IMG/VR virus record: IMGVR_UViG_3300025154_000049
Coordinates: 94,518 to 158,517 of that record
Strand: one strand, 5' to 3'
DNA: 64,000 bases
Origin: a virus
In this document: positions 63,769 to 64,000 of the stretch, one piece after another
Layout: the number at the start of each line of letters is the position of its first letter
How positions within the stretch are numbered: the first letter of the stretch is position 1
Position numbers and translations under genes: made by a program
Notes under the pieces: generated by a model
What the model was told of the DNA's origin: nothing
What the model saw: only the letters and a program-made list of their open reading frames with translations
Database searches by the model: none

Positions 63769-64000
63769 TTATATATCCCAGCTCACTTCTAATACTCTAT
63801 CCGTCTCTGTTGTTTTTTGTATGGTTACTTTGTATCCTTGCTCTTGATAATGGGATACTATTTCATCAGATAATGAAATAGGAATCTCATCTACTTTGAT
63901 ACTAAGTTTACCATAATGTACTCTACCTTCTATCTTATTATCAATGATAGCTATATTAGATTCTAATGTTTCTTTACGAACTCCTTCAGCAGATTTTGTC
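63769..64000 (-). CDS. Hypothetical protein, N-terminus outside window
   Basis: The last 76 codons: KSAEGVRKETLESNIAIIDN, then SHYQEQGYKVTIQKTTETD and a final VSWDI. Resembles short phage proteins whose end reads Y-x-V-x-W. Function unknown. Confidence 0.6.
   Translation of the reverse strand, partial: TKSAEGVRKETLESNIAIIDNKIEGRVHYGKLSIKVDEIPISLSDEIVSHYQEQGYKVTIQKTTETDRVLEVSWDI

Noticed and set aside
1-64000. CRISPR array
   Set aside because: No run of equal repeats with equal spacers; the 17892 palindromes are only two exact copies.

Overview
The window looks like part of a large, AT-rich, tailed-phage genome. Essentially every gene lies on the minus strand, genes are packed with 1-10 bp stop/start overlaps, and there are 14 tRNA genes, a tmRNA gene, a GroES-like co-chaperonin, a sigma-factor-like protein, a beta-helix tail/adhesin-type protein, an NlpC/P60-like hydrolase and phage-style nucleases. 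The host is not proven. A type IV prepilin-like gene (GFTLAE) and a circularly permuted, two-piece tmRNA both point to a lineage where those are common, such as low-GC gut Alphaproteobacteria or relatives of Cyanobacteria. This is inference.

Two gene classes alternate. Class 1 is virion-type genes: 821-5452, 12793-16144, 31093-33430, and the beta-helix gene 42744-44060. Most of the first three groups begin with a short amphipathic peptide of the form M-x-x-K-K-I-x-K-I-x-E. It resembles the capsid-targeting sequence of T4 internal head proteins and carries an (I/L)-x-E protease-type site. These groups and the beta-helix gene are preceded by a shared AT-rich motif, TTATATTTTAAATAG, proposed here as a late promoter. 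Class 2 is about 80 small genes in blocks at 7964-10886, 16221-20631, 22725-29147, 36429-40539, 44151-52861 and 53592-56307. Their proteins almost all end in the same short tag, roughly hydrophobic-M-x-E-L-(V/I/T)-x. The tag (called the MxEL tag below) sits on a Tyr/Trp-rich paralogous family and also on unrelated folds (a ferredoxin, zinc-knuckle proteins, membrane proteins). Its Lys/Arg-Glu codons often double as the Shine-Dalgarno sequence of the next gene.

Class 2 blocks are served by sigma70-like promoters (TTGAcW, mostly 17 bp, TATAaT). Several are built into a terminator: the -35 box is the loop of a hairpin that ends the upstream transcript. Many have a TGTAAC-N6-GTTACA-like site next to the -35 box, and two perfect copies form a tandem pair at 17892-17942.

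Region by region: 1-820 partial membrane gene and an orphan RNA; 821-5452 virion-type operon; 5552-7717 prepilin, LemA-like and small genes; 7717-12618 tagged genes plus an ABC-ATPase/GNAT fusion and a PTH2-type peptidyl-tRNA hydrolase; 12681-16200 virion-type genes; 16221-29147 tagged genes, operators and GroES; 29274-31083 tRNA cluster, tmRNA and a structured RNA; 31093-33430 virion-type genes including ADP-ribosyltransferase-like proteins; 33470-36438 accessory enzymes and structured RNAs; 36429-56307 the main tagged-gene blocks, interrupted by the beta-helix and HNH genes; 56322-64000 small accessory genes, the sigma-like gene, a large structured RNA region (61515-61893) and the hydrolase.
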